A model generated the notes under the pieces. The model saw only the letters and a program-made list of their open reading frames with translations, searched no databases and was not told the origin of the DNA. Below are positions 12,601-23,179 of a DNA stretch of 64,000 nucleotides, piece by piece (position 1 is the first letter of the stretch; every line of letters starts with the position of its first letter). Location of the stretch: NCBI GenBank assembly GCA_016806645.1, contig JACSYO010000506.1:1092001-1156000 (forward strand), given 5' to 3'. This DNA is from Ophiodon elongatus. Taxonomy: Eukaryota > Chordata > Actinopteri > Perciformes > Hexagrammidae. Both the position numbers and the translations under genes were made by a program.

Positions 12601-14355
12601 CTCTTAAAGTCACAGCAGGGGAAAAGCATTACTCCTCAAGCTAATTAAAAAACACACACATACATACTGTATATATATATATATATATAAAAAATGTGTC
12701 CACGGTAAAGATAGATTTTGAGTTCCCATAACCTACTTTCAAAAAGCTGCGTTACCTCTCAGAGAAATGTTTTAAGTGCCCTGCTCTTTTCTCAGAGCTT
12801 TCAGGGTTAAGTACTTTCTCTCTGGTGTTCTGTCAACAGTCTTTTTAGCCTCATTTAATCCTGTGTGTAGCCGAATACAGTCTTTTGGCTACGCGCTGTA
12901 AACAGGCGTCAACAGATGCCGAGGCCAACTTCTGGTGACAGAAGACATCAAACACACAACTTACAGTGAAACCCTACGATCAAAGAAATCGGAAATTAAT
13001 GTTATTTTGCACAGCTTGATGAACTGATTGTGTTTCCCCCTACAGTTATCAATAACCAGAGACTCCAACATGAAAGGTTGCGGTTGTTTACACGCACTGC
13101 TGCAGCCCTCAGAGAATACAGTTTGAAATATTAAGCGGGCGACTTGATGATATTTACTGTCTTGGGAACCTTTTTGTTGTTAAAAATTAAGCTCTTACAT
13201 CCTCCAACACGCTGGAAGAGTTAGCATTCGGCCAGATTGTGATACTCCGCCGTGTTCAACAAGTTCCCATATGAAACCCATCTTCCACAAGCAGATCCTA
13301 AGTGGCTGGTGCATTATTCATCGCCTATATCTGCCGCCATCAATAATGCAGAAGAAGTCGTTAGCTATCCACACACACATCAGAAAAGGCAATGAAACTA
13401 GGATATTAAAAAAGTTGCCCGTTTTCATCATGTCAGAAACAGAGTCCTGATTCGAGGGACACCTGGGACAGCACAGCAGGATGTGGGGCAGGAGGGATCT
13501 ATTCTCGTCAGCACTGGATTCATCAGGCGATGGCGGCGCCTTCTGCAGATCATTTAGTCGCCTGAACATTTTGATCTTGTCTCAAATGTGTCAAATAGAA
13601 CCAATCAAGTGCAGAGAAAGAGTGAAGTGTAGACTGTATGCTGTTGAAGCTGTGGAGGAGGAAGAGGGAGAGGAAGGTGTCTTAAAGGTGAAGGGCCAGT
13701 TACTCTCCTCTTTGATGGAGCATCTATTTAGTAAAAACAACGTTTCTGAGGGTGGAAACGGCTACACTTTGTAACATGTCACGTCTGCCCATCTCTCTCT
13801 CATATCTTTTCTCTTCTGTTGGCTGTCAAAAAAAAAAAGGCATAAAATTCTCTCAAACATCATTTTTTTTGCCACTTTTGGGATTCAACATTTGGGCTTT
13901 AAACGTTTAAATTTCTGCATTCCTCGTCGTAAGTCGATTAGTTGATTTTCCTACGTAAAAAGATTGCGAAATCCTCTTTTGTGATGCTGTCTCCTGGGTC
14001 AGTCATTAGTTCTACGTGTGGCGTGTCTAAACGTTTCTGTTTTAAAGGCCCTGTCACCCACGCAGCCGTTAAATCACCATGGTTGATTTGACCTTTAGTC
14101 AGATGGAAGCTGCTTTTTCCAACATCATTTGATTCATACGAGGTCAAAAATGGAGGACAAACAAGAAGAAAAAAAAAGACGAGTCGTCGCTGTGTGCTAT
14201 TAGTGATAAAGGTGTAAGTTGCGTTGCCCTAAAAACAGGTGCAACAGGAGAGTGAGAGAGCTGTCAATCACGTGCTGCTTGTACATGCCCACGCAGTTCA
14301 GAGAAGAGGTCCAATCAGGCAACATAAGTGAAAACACCTGTGTGGATGGATGAGG

Positions 14356-14399
<44 letters not shown>

Positions 14400-17300
14400 T
14401 TGAAGTTGTGATGCTGAACCAATTTCAAAACGAGGGGTTACGCAATCCCAGTAATGGATTAAATTAATGTGGCTATTAATAGCAGAGGAAGCAAAATGTG
14501 CTGCTTATGTCAGGTAGTCTGTCATGTTAAAGGCAAAGTCGGACCTCACCTCACCTATTCAGTGGCCAACGTGTTAAAATGTTGGGCTATATTTTGAAAC
14601 GGACATTGCTGGAGGGTACATAGCGGCTAACAAGTTGGTATGTTTATGGCCAGGAAAATGAACATATCCGTGGGAAAGCTGGGAACAGGTGAAATTAGAA
14701 GGATCGCACTATTAATGAATAGAATTCAGGAGAGATTTCTGCCAGATATATGTCCAAAAACATGACAAGTTGCCTCAATTTAAGAAATGAATGACCACGG
14801 TGGACACCATTTACTCATTATTTAGTTCAGAATCCATTTTCATGCTCAAACCATGGTCACTTCTATAAAGACAAAACAAGAAAGTTTGTTTTTGCAAATA
14901 TATCAACTATATATCTTGTTTAAATTATCATTAACTGTAAGGTAACTGTGCCAATATTGTTGCTATGGATACCAATAGTCTAATATAAAAGGGGGAGCTG
15001 AGTAGTACATTAGATAGTAACAATGGTTGAGGTGTCCCAAGATGCACTTTTAAAAGATTCCTGTCAGCCAATCAGAAACAGGAGTTCTCTGTTGCCATGG
15101 TGAATCAGGCTACATTCTTTAACTCTCCACCTGACCCGCTCTTTTTTATGTCTGTCAATTTTCCTTGCGGCATCCTGGATTTTGACCTCACCCAACAACA
15201 TTTTGTCTTTAAATGAGATTGTTCTGCTTTGTCAAGTCTTAAATCTGCAACGCTGAGAACAGACTGAGGCGAATGACATCAGTTCTTCTTCTAACTTTCT
15301 ACCCTCACCATCTAAATCCAAACGATGATGATTGTCTTGATGATAATTACGACGGCGATGAAAACAGGGTCGCTGCAGGCCGTGATCTGTCATCATCTGC
15401 TGCACAGATTTCGGGTTGAGCCTGATTTCTTACTGAGCCTGATTTATTTCGGGCCGCCTGTGTTCGGGCAGCCAGATGTGACGGAGCATAATGAATTATT
15501 CCGTGTTAAAATCCTCCCACAAATCTGATAACTTTTTTGGTTTGGACTCATTTATGTAGAAAAAAAAAAGAAGAAGAAAAAAAAAAAAAAACTCCTTTCT
15601 TTCTTTCCGTCGGGCCACAGAGGGAAACTGGCACATTGGAGTTTTGAGGCATTTATCTCTCTCCAGTTCCACGCCTGGAGCAAGTTGAAATACTCAGCTG
15701 GTCTGTGTTCCCACCCAGAAAAGTTACGTAAAAATATGTCAAAATAAAAAAATACCTTCAGTGCATACGTTCTCTGTGTGGACCCAGGATGACAAGATGA
15801 GTCAGACGATACATGAACTATTCTGTTAAGTATCTCGTCAAACTGGAAGAGACGCTCTGCCTCGCTCTGCCTCTCTTTCCTGCTCAGTCCCCGTTCCACT
15901 TCCTCTCTTCGGGCATTCTGGGTCAGTCTGTCGCTCTCATCTTCCTCTTCTTTATCTCCCCCTTTCATTAACATTGACACAGCTAATCTCTTTACATGGC
16001 GGCTCAAGGGGTAAATATCACCGCCTGTAATGGAGCAGAGGCAACCTAAATGGCTTTGAGACCCCACTGTGAAATTTCATTCTCTACAGACCTCTGTCCT
16101 CCGTCTCATCCCCATATCAGGGAATCACAGTCTGCTGTCATAAACAAACGAGCGGACGTGTCTCTCATCTGCACACGATCACTGATACAGCAGTGGTGCC
16201 CAAACGGTGGCTCACGTACCACTAGGGGTACGCAAGAGCCTCTCTACAAGGCCGAACGACTGCACTCCAAGTCCTTCACTTTAAACCAAAATAATGTCAT
16301 TTTATTTATTTCGGGGAGCTAATATTTTTTACATATACACACCACATTACAAAAAAAAAGTTGTTAAACATTTAAATATTGAACTTGTTAGCGTTAGCTA
16401 AATGCAGTCGGATTCGGGACTCACTCAGATGTGATTAAAGCAGAACGAGTGGGACTTTGAAATGGCTAAGAGGACGAAAAGACAGTCGAGAGGCAAGTTG
16501 ACAACGACACCTCAGAGTTAGAAGAACCTCTCAGCGGTGAAGAGGAGTCGGAGTTGGCGGTTTATCCCCCGCCGAGCGGCGCCACTCGTTGCACCACTTC
16601 AAGCTAAATGAAAAGACGTGACCGCGCTCGCTACATGAATCTGGGCTCCACCGCCACGTGGGCCAAAGGGACAGCGACGGCTGTGTAGGCGAGTTTGTTG
16701 GTTTCTGCAATGGGAAGTGGTACTTGTGAAATTATATTTGGTACAATGCAGCAGTACATGGTCTGCAAAGTTTGGGAGCTCACGTCTGACTTTAGCAAAG
16801 ACGATGTACTTAAAGATTTAGTCCACTAAGCTAGCGGACTCAGGAGGACACTGAGCACCGAACACAACAGTCATGACTCGCTGTCTCGGAGCACAGTTGG
16901 GGGATGTGGCCAAAAATCTATATCATAATGTATAAATTTACTCATGTAATGTATAAATCTCACGTAGTTAAACTGAGAATGGCAATAAAAGCAATAAACA
17001 TTGCACCCGAATTTTAACCAACCACATGCCAAAGAAAAAGTCCAGAATCCTATATTGTTCATACTGTAATTAATCACGACAAACATATCGGAATAAGGCA
17101 ACGTTTATACAAGAAAAGAGATATCGTTACATGTCTTACCATAGAGGTAAATCCAACAACCTATTTCTTCTTCTTCTAGGTTGGCTCACTGACCACCACA
17201 AGTCTGCGTCCTATAATCTGTGGAAAGACCACGTTTTTAAATCCTGCATGTCAAAGCAGCATTAATATATCCATTGGCCATTTGGGGACGGCGGAACAAG

Positions 17301-20300
17301 CTGTGAACACAACATCGACTCGCTCCTCTTCGCTCCGGCCTGGTCGGGTCTAATCTCAGAGCTAACATCTGTCTCTTCAGCCACTAAACGCTCCTCTTCG
17401 TTCACAAGCTGGTCGCCAACCGCGTCCGTCTGCTGTGCAGTCGCTTCAGCAAAGCTGTTCCGCTGAAAACAGGACAGGATCATATAAAGTATTGATGCCG
17501 CCCGCTGCTTTGTTTCGTTTGAAGTTGCAGAAACTCGCGTGTGGAGCACTTGACCGGAGACAGCCAACATGAGCATTATTGCTTTTCCTGCCACTTCTAA
17601 TCTCAGGATCTGCAAATACCAGCGGTGCTGTTTCTCCCAATATGTGTGTTGCTGATGAATTCTACCAACTTCCGTGAGAAAGACCAGTTGTTCACGCTCG
17701 TCGTTGCCATGCAGTTATCACTGGTAAAGCTGACAAATTGCAGTTGTTTTTGCATCTGGACAATTAGTTGCACGGCACATTGAACCAATGAGGTCCATTG
17801 CTCGTCTGCGCGGGGCGGTTGCATGCTGGAGCGTGGAGCAGCAGCAGCACAGCGGGGGATGGATCCGGCCTGACAGCCAGCCTCATTACGATTAGCAGAC
17901 GGGAGTTAAAGCAGGAGAGAAGGACGGGGATCCCGCCGCCAGTGTCTGACTCTTCAAGGCTTTTCCTTTCGCTGCTCCCGCTGAGCTGCGGGTCGCTGAG
18001 CTGCGGGTCGCTGAGCTGCGGGTCGCTCATCCAGACACGAATCAACTGCCGCCGCCGACATCGGCCTCGAGATTGAGACGAGTCTTTTAGTATTCGTCCC
18101 GGCGCCTGCTCCGTCTGTCCTCGTTAGCCTGCTTTTCGGGGGGGGCTCCTTGGCAGAGAGCATCCGTCTGTGTTGACTTGGCGTCAAGGTGTGCGGGGCG
18201 TCTGTTTATGTCAGGATCAAACGCACGGTGACATTAAAGGGGAGCACATGTGCACACGAGAAGGGGGAAATTCCAAAAATCACTTGAGGATTCCTGAAAT
18301 GACTGACTTCTACAAGCCTGTTCTTCAAAGGGACATTTTCAGGGATGTCGGAGATCAAATCTCCTCTGCAGCCTCTGATTTATCTCTCCGTTCGTGGCAA
18401 GGGGGCAAATTGCTAATTTTCTGCTGCAATCTGTTACTTATTTTCTGCACACCCACGCATCTTGTACATGAGCTTCTGTGTGATAAATCACCTTTAATTG
18501 CCTCTAAAACACACTGAGGCACACAGAGGTTGACCTAGATTGCATTCGGGGTCCTGGGCGACCTCTTGTGACATCCGTGAAGAGCCGAGGACCACTCGCC
18601 ATGTCGCGGTTTAACGCTCCGACGATGCCCCTTTACTCTTTATAATGTGATTTACAGAGATTAACACAGACACCCTGTCACCACAGAAAACCCTCTGACA
18701 CAAATCTGAAGAGGCAGACGTGGTATGGGGCGATACACACGATGGGGCTCTTAGATTTCTACTCGTCTTTCGTGACTGAAATTGACTTTGGAGACGTGAA
18801 ATTGATTACCATCGCGGTTTAGACACGGCCACGCGGTCCAAAAGGCAGGGTGAGAGATAAAACACGCTGTTTTTTATCGCCCGGGAGACCGGCGAAGAAG
18901 TTGAGAAGACGTCTGAGCAAAAAGCGAGAGTAATGATCTGTGGCCTCGTTCATTTAGACACAAATGTACTGTAGGGGGACGAGGGGAAGGCTGCAAAGCA
19001 TCTGGGATGGATCCCTCGGTGGGTCCGGTATCTCGGAGACCTCTGCTGCTATGCACAACATCAAGAGGGATTCGGTTGCCATGACGGCAGGTGGTTCAAC
19101 TCCGTCTCCATAAACAGAGAAATGTTTCACAAAGATAGAGAGAGAGAGAGAGAGAGCGAGAGCACAGTTTGTCCCGACGCAACAAGACGACGACGATGAT
19201 GGTGCAGATTAAAAAACCTTGAAGTAAAAAAAAAAATCCCAGTAGGAAAATAGAAGAGATCTTATTAAATGATATCAGCGAGCGTGTTTTCTGCTCGCAC
19301 ATGCAAATGCTGCAGGTGTGGATTTAAGATTGTGTCGCAAAGTAACAAGGTTCCCGTTTCTTGGTGTCGTACTTTCTGCATCAACATTAGACAGCGATGC
19401 TGAAGCAGAAGCGGCCCAGTCACAAGATCAAACAACCCTCAGCTTTGATCAGCTTTAAGGGAAGAGCGAGATGTTTGTGTTTATGTGCATCTGTTTCCAT
19501 GGTTGTATGAGTATATCTGTGAGAGAATGTGTATCAGAATACTAAATGGTTTTGCATATGGCCAAAGCTAAAACTTAAAGCTGCACTAGCCTTTATGTTT
19601 GTATGTAAAATGGATTAAATTACTTTGCTCAATGACAGGTGTCGCTCGTAGTGAAGAACACGGAGAGAATCATCATCCCCTCAGCTCCTCAGAGTATTTT
19701 AGCCTCTTTCAGCACATTGTTTTGGTTTTACAGCTTTACTGTTTTCAACTCTCATCGCTTGCATCAATTTCCTTTTTTTTCTATTTAAAGAATGCAGCCC
19801 CACTTAAGAAAACTAAATATTATATTTCAGGTCATTTCAATGTCAATCAGGAGATGAACTCCCAGCATCTGAGAACATCTGAGTAGTGACCAATCAGATT
19901 TCAGAGGAAGCCACTTCCCTGAGTTTCTACACTATGTGCATTATACTTAAGTACAAGTGACACGTGAGAATCTACAGAGTATCAGCAGGATATGGAAAAC
20001 TGTTTCATTTCTCCCCTGATGAATTATGTGAGGAACACCCCGAAGCTCTGAAAGATGCCCATCCTCAACGCTGCCAGCTCCCAACTCCACGCCATCTGTT
20101 ACAGTTCTGCAGGCAGCAGCTTCAGATAACAGGTCAGAAATAAGCAGGTGCCCTGATAGAAGCCAAGAAACAGGACGACAGGCTGCATATTGGCACCAAT
20201 ATCATCAGTGCCATCGACTGGTTTCTAAAAATGCTCCCTTTTTTTTTTTGACAATTTGGATCCAAGAAAGATGAGGCAGAAAAGGTCGGCAACTTCTTCA

Positions 20301-22354
20301 AGTGATGGCAATTTGATGGGAGTGAAATGATCGACCCCCCTCTGATTTTTCCATCAATTTCACGATTGCCTCATACATTTGAGGTGACACGCTATCTTCA
20401 CCACCATTGAGAGGAGATGATTGCACTGGAGGTCTGTTAAATGGCTGTTTTTTGGAGAAATACGACACCGAGCTTCACGGCAAATGACGAGGACAAGCTG
20501 ATCTACGCCTTCAGGGAGGCAAAGGTGTGTGTCATATGTTCTGGTTTTCTAATGGAAACCAGGCAACACCATCACTACACATCACCCTTCCTGTGTGTGT
20601 GTGCGTGAGAGAGAGAGAGTATTGAAGAGCATCTATATCCATCTCCACATCCTCCTCCCTCGCCACTGGAAGCTGAGAAGTGGAGGTGAGGGTTGCAGCT
20701 GCAGAGGCGTAGATACACTGCAGCCCTCTGAAACGCAGCTCCCTGTCCACAGCAACTCGGCTTCCAAAATAGCTCCTCAATCCACACCGAAGGCCTGCTG
20801 CATCTGTGCTTCACTGCTGGCTCTTATTAAAGCGTAGCTCCAATATTAGCCCTGCCTAATGATCTCTGGGGCGCCTGTTGAGCTGTCAGAGCACAGAGAG
20901 GGAGTGGAACATATGTACATATAGAATATATGTATATATATAGAGTGAAGGAATTTGCTGTATGAAAGCTCAGGAGACAAATGGTCAAGTGCTGAAATCA
21001 TGCCAGAATCACTGCACAACTTCAGTTCTTCATTTTAAGGAGAAGAAGAAGCAGTTTCCTGGAGGCCTCCTCCCGCTTGTCCACTCGTGAACAGAATTTC
21101 CAATGGAGCTGCTTCCTGGCAGCTTTGCGCACCAAAAGACAGCAGAGTTCCCAGTTTGGAGACGTGCGCATTTCATAAATCTGACGGAAATGTGAGCTGT
21201 CTGGGAGGGCAAATTCATCTACTTAGAATGTTGTAAAGCGTTCATTTAATTCCAATGTGACGGAGAGAATAAATCCCCACCGCCCTGTGTATCTACTGGA
21301 TGCGAAGCGGAACTGACAAGATACAGCGCGCATTATTTTCAAGGCGGACTTGTTGCTCAGCTCAGAGGCTGATGAATCATTATGAATAAAGGCTACACGC
21401 ACACGCACACACACAGACACACACAGACACACACACCCATACAAACAGAGAAAAGACGCACTGGTACAACGGAACATAAATATTTTGCAGCTTGATATAT
21501 ATATTTTACGCACGTACCTTGTGCAGTTTCCACATCGCGCCCAGAGCTTTGACTTCATGTGTGCCGTGTTTGCCCTCCTCCAAACACTGATAACACACAG
21601 GCATCTTACACTGCACACAGTACATGCTTAGATTCTCCAGTTCGTGCTCTGTGCAAGTGGAGGTTTTGCGGGGACTCGCGCGGCGACTTATCCGCCCCTG
21701 CGCTGGCGGCACCAGGCGATGCTTGGCGAGGGGACCGCGGGGAGGATGGCATCGGAGGCGGCACGGGTCGCAGTAGAAGACGTCGCACTGCTCGCACATC
21801 ACGGTGGCCTCCTTCGGACTCTTCTCGCAGAGCTGGCACTTGAGAGCGGCCGCCTTGCTCTGCTGGTACCTGTCCACGACCCCCTCCAGCACCCGGTTCT
21901 TGGCGAATCCGCGGAGCCCCCGCTCGTCCAGGATGAGGCTGCGGTGACACTGCGGGCAAGTGATGCAGGAGTTGCGGGGGATCGGGGGCAGAGAGCCGGG
22001 CTGCGGCAGCAGGTGCTGTTGCGGAGGAGGCTGAGGCATGGACGGGGGGAAAACCCGCACCCCGTTTGGTGATTTTTGACAAGGGGTGGTCGGAGCGCTG
22101 ACGAAGCCCCCGTAGGAACCGTATCCACTGTCCGCCTCGCTGTACAAACTCATTTTATCCAAATCCAGATAATCATAGTCAGAGACGCCGGATCCGGAGG
22201 CTCGGCTGCTCTGCGGGGACTCCGCGTCGGGGGTCTGCACGAGAATATTCCGGGCGCACGCCAGGCAAATGTTGTGGGTGCACGGCAGTATGATGGGCTC
22301 CCGGAAAAAAGAGCCGCACACGGGGCATTTCAACTCTTCCTCCATCTCATCCAT
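6506..22354 (-). CDS. trim9: trim9, tripartite motif protein 9 (E3 ubiquitin ligase), 5' part: coding exons 1-3
   Basis: The spliced model joins 21518-22354, 7701-7796 and 6506-6628 (minus strand), all in phase 0, giving 352 residues; the gene continues left of the window. TRIM9 is a class I TRIM E3 ubiquitin ligase, mainly neuronal, known for roles in netrin/DCC-dependent axon branching, SNARE-linked vesicle fusion and restraint of NF-kB. Seen here: a RING starting at C10/C13 with C25, H27, C30, C33 and a later C133/C136 pair; a Ser/Tyr-rich insert with the DSGYGS motif at 75-80; B-box 1 (C173 to H212); B-box 2 (C234 to H266); then the start of the coiled coil. The closest relative, TRIM67, lacks the SDYDYLDLDK stretch (58-67), so this is TRIM9. 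The ATG sits in a good Kozak context (GCAGCCATGG). The COS box, FN3 and SPRY exons were not found in 1-6505. Human TRIM9 lies head to head with TMX1, as here. Confidence 0.96.
6629..7700 (-). other. trim9 intron 2
   Basis: This 1.07-kb intron has GT (GTACTTAAAT on minus, from 7700) and AG (CTTGCAG, at 6629) ends. It holds a (TA)11 microsatellite at 6678-6699 and pyrimidine-rich stretches near 6955-7010. No other gene, exon or recognisable repeat was seen. Confidence 0.85.
6678..6699. repeat. (TA)11 microsatellite
   Basis: Pure TA tract in trim9 intron 2, about 50 bp upstream (in gene direction) of exon 3. Confidence 0.95.
7701..7796 (-). CDS. trim9: trim9 coding exon 2: start of coiled coil (BBC domain)
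   Basis: This 96-bp exon encodes 32 residues (GQLSQALTGLSD, then RATEAKEFLVQLRNMVQHIQ). It is flanked by an acceptor (CTCCACAG|GGT) and a donor (ATCCAG|GTAC), both phase 0. As I recall the vertebrate TRIM9 protein, the segment after LGAMWKLHK is nearly identical. It begins the coiled coil used for antiparallel dimerisation of TRIM proteins. There is no in-frame stop, and the length is a multiple of three. Confidence 0.96.
8060..8490 (-). repeat. Decayed teleost interspersed repeat (family G)
   Basis: Degenerate copy, minus orientation: CAGCTTCTGAATTTTGGTGA, TTTGCTGCTTTTTCTTCGTT, TTTGGACAGCTGGTTGGTCA, then alternating AATAATC/TTGATAA at both sides. The same order of motifs occurs at 42420-42610. 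Confidence 0.5.
9855..9975 (+). repeat. Fragment of family G repeat
   Basis: CATTTTGTCTGACCGACCAT then CTAAAACTCAGAGGTATTCA matches the conserved internal part of the same family (compare 1777-1825). Confidence 0.45.
10195..10615. repeat. Fold-back teleost repeat (family B copy 3)
   Basis: The core 10222-10522 has mirror ends: TTAAATATGAAGCC at the left and GGCTTCATATTTAA at the right, with imperfect arms of about 65 bp (GCCAGCAGCC, TTAGCATAAAGACTGGAAAC). The matching sequences outside the core (10200-10222 and 10523-10600) suggest that the inverted structure extends further. It is non-coding, MITE-like and old. Confidence 0.65.
11899..11998. repeat. Tandem duplication, 51-bp unit, two copies
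   Basis: The unit begins GGTAGTAAGCTAGTTAGCC and ends TTTACGTTAG. The copies at 11899-11949 and 11950-11998 differ at only two positions over their shared length, so the duplication is recent. Related flanking pieces (CTCCAAACTCTT at about 11857 and 12090) suggest an older, larger duplication around it. Confidence 0.85.
12670..12689. repeat. (TA)10 microsatellite
   Basis: Pure TA tract in trim9 intron 1. Confidence 0.95.
14355..14397. repeat. (GT)n microsatellite
   Basis: About 21 GT units with one GC interruption, in trim9 intron 1. Confidence 0.97.
16191..16330 (+). mobile_element. hAT-like transposon end (decayed)
   Basis: CAGTGGTGCCCAAACGGTGG then CTCACGTACCACTAGGGGTACGC resembles the terminal inverted repeat of Charlie-like hAT elements (CAGNGGTTCTCAA...). 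Possible frame-broken coding traces follow (16460-16700), but I could not match them to a transposase domain, and no opposite terminal repeat was found. Confidence 0.4.
17790..18110. promoter_or_regulatory. CpG-rich patch inside trim9 intron 1
   Basis: This stretch is clearly richer in GC and CpG than its surroundings and has GCGCGGGGCGG at 17806-17816 (an Sp1-like GC box) and several CCGCCGCC motifs. It could be an internal promoter, an enhancer or a CpG island. No recognisable protein exon lies in it. The tandem repeat at 17980-18024 is part of it. Confidence 0.35.
17980..18024. repeat. 15-bp tandem repeat, three perfect copies
   Basis: Three exact copies of GCTGAGCTGCGGGTC. Because the unit is a multiple of three, all frames stay open across it; the minus strand reads DPQLS three times. 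Confidence 0.95.
19136..19156. repeat. (GA)n microsatellite
   Basis: Pure GA tract in trim9 intron 1. Confidence 0.95.
19590..19790 (+). repeat. Decayed interspersed repeat (related to 38880-39000)
   Basis: AGTATTTTAGCCTCTTTCAG, CACATTGTTTTGGTTTTACA and GCTTTACTGTTTTCAACTCTC parallel GCGTTTTAGCATCTCTCAG, CTCATTGTTTTGGATTTACG and AACTTTACTATTGTGGTTCAG at 38893-38960. Confidence 0.45.
21518..22354 (-). CDS. trim9: trim9 coding exon 1: RING and both B-boxes
   Basis: This exon has 279 codons, from the ATG at 22354 to the lysine codon AAG at 21518, followed by a clear donor (AAG|GTACGT). It carries all the zinc-binding modules. Residues 104-125 form a Pro/Gln-rich linker that differs from the mammalian linker in length. 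B-box 1 runs CQLC (173-176), CEQC (187-190), CDPC (195-198) with a histidine at 203 and 212. B-box 2 runs CTEH (234-237), CVQC (246-249), CYQC (254-257), H263 and H266. All expected metal ligands are present, so nothing suggests loss of function. Reading in the other frames gives several long open shadows caused by high GC content; they are not genes. Confidence 0.97.
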
Positions 22355-22700
22355 GGCTGCTCTCTGGGAGGTGAGAGATTCCTCGGCGGAGTGCGAACGC
22401 GGGCAGGGGGGCCAGGGGGGGTCGGGGAGAGGGGGAAGTTACAGCAGAGTGTCGGGGCTGAGGAGTCTGCTGCTGCTGTTTGCGCGTAAACGGAGCTCCG
22501 GTCGCGTCCTACTGCGATTCTCACTGCCAGCGCAACCTTGACCGGAGGAAAGGCATCAGCGCCGAGGAGGCAGACTACGCGATACGCGCACGCGCGTCTT
22601 CACCAATGGGCGACCGGCGTCGGTTCAGACCGGGCTGCCATTGGATGCCCGGTGGATTCCGAACAACCATTGGATGACTCGCCTGTCCGTGAGGAGAGGG
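22355..22700 (-). promoter_or_regulatory. trim9: trim9 promoter and 5' leader, GC- and CpG-rich
   Basis: The sequence just upstream of the trim9 ATG is GC-rich with many CpG dinucleotides, unlike the surrounding AT-rich DNA, and the CpG richness continues through exon 1. Three CCAAT boxes lie close together: CCAAT on plus at 22603-22607, and ATTGG (CCAAT on minus) at 22640-22644 and 22669-22673. This is typical of a TATA-less NF-Y-type vertebrate promoter. No good TATA box is visible. The transcription start cannot be fixed from sequence alone; I infer that it lies between about 22430 and 22600. Confidence 0.6.
22401..22435 (+). promoter_or_regulatory. G-quadruplex motif in the trim9 leader
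   Basis: Five runs of three to seven guanines (GGG, G6, G7, G4, G5) are separated by loops of only two or three bases (CA, CCA, TC, AGA). This fits the G3+N1-7 quadruplex rule with a spare run. The G-rich strand is the plus strand, the template for trim9, so the structure would form in DNA and not in the mRNA, whose leader here is C-rich. It lies 47-81 bp upstream of the start codon. Confidence 0.7.
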
Positions 22701-23179
22701 GTCCGTTAATGGGCTCCACAGCGAGATGTGACAACAGATCTGGACACATTACTGAACATGTAACCATAATTGTTTAGGGGATTATGAAGGAGAACAATGC
22801 GAGACTATCCGTCCAATGCAGAGCAGTTAATGCAGTGTGATCATGCAGCTATAATAACTCATTTATATTAGTTCTATGAAGATAAGCAAAGACAATAGTG
22901 AGGAGAAGATGCTCTCTTTAAGCCGATTAGTCCATTGACTCAAGAAAGAGCAGCAGAACAACAATGTAAACATATTCAATTAGAAGTTAAAAGCCTGCGT
23001 TCTAACGGTTACTAAAGCGATAATATATCTTGCTGATCTGCATGAAAAGTAAAATCATTATTATTTTCACTGACACATTAATGTGTGAGCAGAATTTAAA
23101 GTGATTTATAAGGTAATTCGTCCATAATGCTTCTGGTTTTATGCCAAATCTTACTCAGCAAAGTCACTTGTATCGCTGT

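Larger units (their letters stand above)
7797..21517 (-). other. trim9 intron 1 (13.7 kb)
   Basis: This long intron separates the zinc-finger exon from the coiled-coil exons. It contains decayed repeat copies (about 8060-8490, 9855-9975, 10195-10615, 16191-16330, 19590-19790), a tandem duplication at 11899-11998, TG/TA/GA microsatellites, a CpG-rich patch at 17790-18110, and low-copy DNA (for example 12350-12600 and 15300-15530). The open frames at 9056-9625, 10831-11304 and 15552-16067 resemble no known protein, and I take them as chance. No nested gene is supported. Confidence 0.8.

Noticed and set aside
15325..15528. 67-codon open frame on plus in a unique-looking part of trim9 intron 1
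   Set aside because: Too short to judge; begins with a run of ATGATG repeats and has no known motif. Not enough to call a small protein.
15552..16067. 171-codon open frame on minus ending in poly-Phe
   Set aside because: Its C-terminus is only an A-rich tract read backwards; no homology is recognised.
21518..22354. TRIM67 as an alternative identity for the minus-strand gene
   Set aside because: The SDYDYLDLDK and AAALKCQLCEK segments are TRIM9-specific as I know the families, and the linkage to tmx1 is that of TRIM9.
21644..22489. Long open frames antisense to trim9 exon 1 (21644-22072 and 22076-22489 on plus; 21606-22082 on minus in another frame)
   Set aside because: They are GC-driven shadows of a clearly coding exon, with no motif or plausible composition of their own.
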